Assembly: GCA_900315075.1 (NCBI GenBank)
Contig: OMXV01000021.1
Location: 1 to 64,000, forward strand
Length of the DNA: 64,000 nt
Reading direction: 5' to 3'
Source of the DNA: an uncultured Prevotellaceae bacterium
Lineage (GTDB): Bacteria; Bacteroidota; Bacteroidia; Bacteroidales; Bacteroidaceae
The translations under genes and the position numbers were made by a program. A model generated the notes under the pieces. That model did no database searches, was not told the DNA's origin, and was given only the letters and a program-made list of their open reading frames with translations. Positions within the stretch are counted from its first letter, which is position 1. The number at the start of each line of letters is the position of its first letter. Below are positions 61,080 through 64,000 of the stretch, piece by piece.

Positions 61080-63037
61080 TTCAAGATAACACCTCCCATC
61101 GGCTGTAGGGTGACCTTCGCCCTACCCTTCTTATCCACTTTCAGTGTGCGCAATTCCGGCTCAGGCAGCGCATTCTCAGCTTTTGCCGCCGGTCTGTCGG
61201 TGTAATAATCTACAGTTTTTCCAGCAAACATCGGCAGGTTGAGGGTAAGCGTGATAGGTTTGTCAGTACCATTGATACCGGCAACATACCATTTGTCACC
61301 ATGTCTTCTTGCCAAGACGGTATATTTCGTGGGATAGCCGTCGAGGAAACAGACATCATCCCACTGTGTAGGCAACTGGCGCAGAAAGTCCAATTCAAAC
61401 TGCTGCAATTCGTTCAGGTTATTGGGTTGCATTGCCATACAGTTGACTGCCGTCTGGAGAATAATTCCCGTGGCCATCTCAAAGGTGTTGGAAGTACGAC
61501 GGTAGTTGCGAGAAGCATTGTCCTTACTCATACGGCGGTTCATCACCACCCCACCCCAGTCGAATGCTCCGAGTGCATTACGTGAGTAAGGGTGCATATT
61601 GAGTTCAAAACCCTCTTTATCGCAGTGTTGCTGGCTAAAGAAGAGGTTTTCAGAAGCCAACGCCGCCTCACTGGCCACATAGTTGGGATACATCCTTTCC
61701 CATCCTCTTGGTATGGTGCATCCATGGAAAATTACCTGCAAGCCATAGCGGTTGGCATCCGAGAGGATATCTTCGTAAAGTTTCATGGTCTCTTGTTTGT
61801 CGCCACCGAAGAAGTCCACCTTGATGCCTACGACACCGATCTCCTTCAACCATTTCATCTCACGATTACGTGCATAGGCTGTAGCCATACAGTCGCGCGG
61901 TGTCTGAGGCGCATCGTTCTCAAAACCATTGGAGTTGTACCACAACATCAGTCTTACGCCCTTTCTTTGGGCATATTTCGACAGTTCGGCCATCCGCTCC
62001 CGGCCGATATTCTGGTCCCACCAGTTATCCACCAGGCAATACTCAAATCCCATAGCCGATGCTAAGTCGATGAATTTCACCTGATCATCATAGTTGATGG
62101 AATTATCTTGCCACAACAACCAACTCCATGTATATCTTCCAAATGAAAACTCCTTGGTTGGTTCATAGAGAGGTTCTACAACATCAAAGGGGATAGTTGT
62201 CTCGACGATTGGCTTCAGTGAATTGCCTAAGGTGATGGTACGCCAAGGAGTAGTACCCGGTAGTGAGATTCCTGCATGTGGCGAGCCTATTCCATTATTC
62301 TCCCCTGCGTGTGGAAATGCCACAGTATATCCTGTCCCCGGCTGATAGTCACTCAAGTGTGATGCACAATATGCCGATGTGACACCTGTCTCACTTACCA
62401 ATGCCCAATGTCCATCGCTGACCTTGAATAGGCAGGGGAAGGTATAGCCCATACCAAATTTCGACTTCACATTGAGAGGCATCTCAGCGTCATAGTCCTC
62501 CTCGTAAGAGGGTTTGGTACGCTCCCACCCCGTCATGGGACCTATTTGCGGGCACAGGAAAGTGGTAGCAGTCTCTGGGAAATTAAATGCCGTAGCCTCG
62601 CGGTAAATGACGGCACACTTCGGATTGTCGTTCTTCTGTCGTGGGATGCTATAACGAAATGCCACATCATTGTTGGAAACCTGGAAGGTAAGGGTCATTT
62701 TCAGCCCATCAGTATTCGTAAAGTCGATGTCAAGCAGATTGGCGTTGTAGTCGATAGACGATTTTTTCGACTGCGCCATGGTATAATGCTTGGTCACCTG
62801 GTTGGTGCGTGTTGCTGTCACGGTAAGGCCTTTTGTGAAGTCGCCAATGTCTGCCACAAATCCCAATGCTGAAGCAGTAAGCATCGATGCTCCTTCGTAA
62901 TCCACAGAATAAGTGGGCTGTCCGTTATCTACACTAACCTTCACCACAAGTTTTCCATCGGGTGATGCCACCACGTTATCGGTAGCACTTGCTATAGTAG
63001 CAAGGGCAAGGAAAAATAAGGTTAAAAATTGTCTCAT
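61076..63037 (-). CDS. GH97 family alpha-glucosidase/galactosidase
   Basis: The 653-aa protein has a signal peptide (MRQFLTLFFLALATIASATD), the N-terminal GH97 beta-sandwich and a TIM barrel with YCLVDNWWDQNIGRE, GIKVDFFGGDKQETM and a C-terminal beta domain. Calcium- and catalysis-related Glu residues, including those in YVASEAALASE, fit the family. SusB is the best known member (retaining or inverting by subgroup). It heads an operon with the BASS transporter and has its own promoter at 63066. Confidence 0.94.
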   Translation of the reverse strand: MRQFLTLFFLALATIASATDNVVASPDGKLVVKVSVDNGQPTYSVDYEGASMLTASALGFVADIGDFTKGLTVTATRTNQVTKHYTMAQSKKSSIDYNANLLDIDFTNTDGLKMTLTFQVSNNDVAFRYSIPRQKNDNPKCAVIYREATAFNFPETATTFLCPQIGPMTGWERTKPSYEEDYDAEMPLNVKSKFGMGYTFPCLFKVSDGHWALVSETGVTSAYCASHLSDYQPGTGYTVAFPHAGENNGIGSPHAGISLPGTTPWRTITLGNSLKPIVETTIPFDVVEPLYEPTKEFSFGRYTWSWLLWQDNSINYDDQVKFIDLASAMGFEYCLVDNWWDQNIGRERMAELSKYAQRKGVRLMLWYNSNGFENDAPQTPRDCMATAYARNREMKWLKEIGVVGIKVDFFGGDKQETMKLYEDILSDANRYGLQVIFHGCTIPRGWERMYPNYVASEAALASENLFFSQQHCDKEGFELNMHPYSRNALGAFDWGGVVMNRRMSKDNASRNYRRTSNTFEMATGIILQTAVNCMAMQPNNLNELQQFELDFLRQLPTQWDDVCFLDGYPTKYTVLARRHGDKWYVAGINGTDKPITLTLNLPMFAGKTVDYYTDRPAAKAENALPEPELRTLKVDKKGRAKVTLQPMGGVILK

Positions 63038-63065
63038 AAGTAGGTTGGTTTAAAAACATACATTT

Positions 63066-63074
63066 GCAAAGATA
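63066..63074 (-). promoter_or_regulatory. -7 box of GH97-BASS
   Basis: The minus strand reads TATCTTTGC, 28 bp before the GH97 start codon. Confidence 0.6.
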
Positions 63075-63273
63075 CAAAAAAATCGATTAAGTGAATGAAA
63101 AGAAAGGTTGTTTTCTTTTCTGAACTTGTTTTTTTCAATAGAATCGGGTGCTGTCCTTGTCCAAAATAAGGCAAAGAGCAAAGGGATAATTCAGTCATCC
63201 ATGGTTTGTAAACGTTTTCGTGGTTGAAAAGAAAAAACAGTGTCTATTATTTCATTATATAGCAAAAAAAATG

Positions 63274-63282
63274 TATTTTTGC
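63274..63282 (+). promoter_or_regulatory. -7 box of the last gene
   Basis: TATTTTTGC lies 38 bp before the ATG at 63321. The remaining space between the two divergent promoters shows nothing else. Confidence 0.55.
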
Positions 63283-63320
63283 ATAATCATTTCTATCAAA
63301 TTTCCAAAACCTACATTTCA

Positions 63321-64000
63321 ATGATAAAAAGTATTATACTAAGCTTACTTTTTGCAATTGCAGCCTGCCCAGCAATGGCTGATGACGGTGAGACTGTGAC
63401 TATTGGCGGAAACGCTGTGGGAAAGTCGGCCACAACGATTACCTTCGATGGCGATAACCTCACGCTCACATACAGCGACGGCAGTCAGCAGACTGCTTCG
63501 ATGGAGCAAGTGAATATCTCCTTCAGTCCCACGGCAGCATTCAGCGATGCTACCGGATTCGATAATCTTCAGTCTATCAAAACCTTTGGTGGACAGGTTG
63601 TTGGTGTGAAAGTATCACGTCAGATGCACGAAGGCCAGTGGGCATTGCTCTGCCTGCCTTTTGATATGAGCGCTACCACCATCAACACGGTGTTTGGCAG
63701 CGGCAGCAAGGTTGCACAACTGAGCAGCGTCACAGAGAGCACTGCCAACTTCACCACCTGCACAGAGATGACAGCCGGCATACCCTACATTATCAATCCT
63801 ACCACCGACATCCAAACCTTTGCACTCGACCAGGTCGTACTACGCAATATGGCAGAGGGAGCCACTGTCAGTGGAGAAGGCTTCGACCTGAGGGGCACTC
63901 TCCAGAACGTAAGTCCAGAAGGCCAGGTGGATTATCTCGCCAACGGCAACAATCTGAAGTCGCTGACCACAGGCGGCAACATCAAGCCTTTACACGGATA
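63321..64000 (+). CDS. Secreted protein, 3' end outside the window
   Basis: An open frame of at least 226 codons starts with a signal peptide (MIKSIILSLLFAIAACPAMA). A short beta domain follows (GNAVGKSATTITFDGDNLTL) and then a longer Thr/Gly-rich beta region. Prevotella surface proteins often have this start and end with a type IX secretion signal, which would lie beyond the window. No enzymatic motif is visible. Confidence 0.7.
   Translation, partial: MIKSIILSLLFAIAACPAMADDGETVTIGGNAVGKSATTITFDGDNLTLTYSDGSQQTASMEQVNISFSPTAAFSDATGFDNLQSIKTFGGQVVGVKVSRQMHEGQWALLCLPFDMSATTINTVFGSGSKVAQLSSVTESTANFTTCTEMTAGIPYIINPTTDIQTFALDQVVLRNMAEGATVSGEGFDLRGTLQNVSPEGQVDYLANGNNLKSLTTGGNIKPLHG

Overview
The window comes from a Bacteroidota chromosome, most likely a Prevotella/Segatella-type Bacteroidales. 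Signs of this are SusC/SusD pairs, GH92 and GH97 glycosidases, the type IX secretion components PorW and PorX, a DUF4834 gene behind pssA, and many promoter -7 boxes of the Bacteroidota form TAnnTTTGC. Shine-Dalgarno signals are weak throughout. The assignment rests on gene content only. It cannot be narrowed to a species from the sequence alone.

0.4-12.3 kb is an accessory defence island, almost all on the plus strand. A small XRE regulator sits behind a palindrome. It leads a tightly packed operon: a type III (beta-class) DNA methyltransferase, a phage-type 'polyvalent' protein kinase, a type III Res-like helicase-nuclease, a 70-aa small protein, a DndD-like SMC ATPase, a protein joining a DndE-like domain to a HerA/FtsK ATPase, and two paralogous accessory proteins with a shared N-terminus but different C-termini. 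The phosphorothioation enzymes DndA and DndC are absent. This is a hybrid of type III restriction-modification and Dnd parts, and it is the best candidate for an under-described system. A two-TM SLATT-like protein and a proline-rich partner follow.

12.2-17.1 kb is a scar. The C-terminal part of a relaxase, a middle piece of a CYTH-HAD protein, the first half of queE and a queD with two in-frame TAG codons lie end to end on the minus strand. Next come a highly structured RNA-like region of about 0.8 kb, the tail of an hsp20 gene, and a decayed tRNA array (Ser, an unassigned tRNA-like unit, Gln, His, Glu, truncated Lys). A large structured RNA beside a tRNA array is typical of the phage GOLLD/ROOL class. 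A 66-bp palindromic element lies both in the hsp20 tail and inside the D-arm of tRNA-Ser, and the two copies differ by compensatory changes.

17.1-24.2 kb holds an orphan membrane Ser/Thr kinase, an unknown AT-rich gene, tRNA-Pro, aroA, a small membrane protein and two decayed genes (a LamG-type secreted protein and a possible fimbrillin tail).

24.2-39.2 kb is core genome: porW-porX-tsaE, trxA, dnaE, psd-pssA-DUF4834, pyrH, birA, yraN and tadA. 39.2-48.5 kb is a polysaccharide utilisation locus (GH92, susC, susD, lipoprotein). 48.6-60 kb has xseA-xseB, a subtilase, a MATE pump, a cytidylate-kinase-like gene, a phosphodiesterase, a cupin, a FemAB-like acyltransferase, small conserved genes, an OPT transporter and an SGNH hydrolase. 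60-64 kb has a GH97 glycosidase coupled to a BASS-family transporter and the start of a secreted protein that runs off the end.

Many intergenic spaces carry short tandem repeats that abut, and sometimes run into, start and stop codons. The main families are TTAGAAG, GAGGTRA, TAATCGGAA, GAGGTTGTG and TTCAATC.
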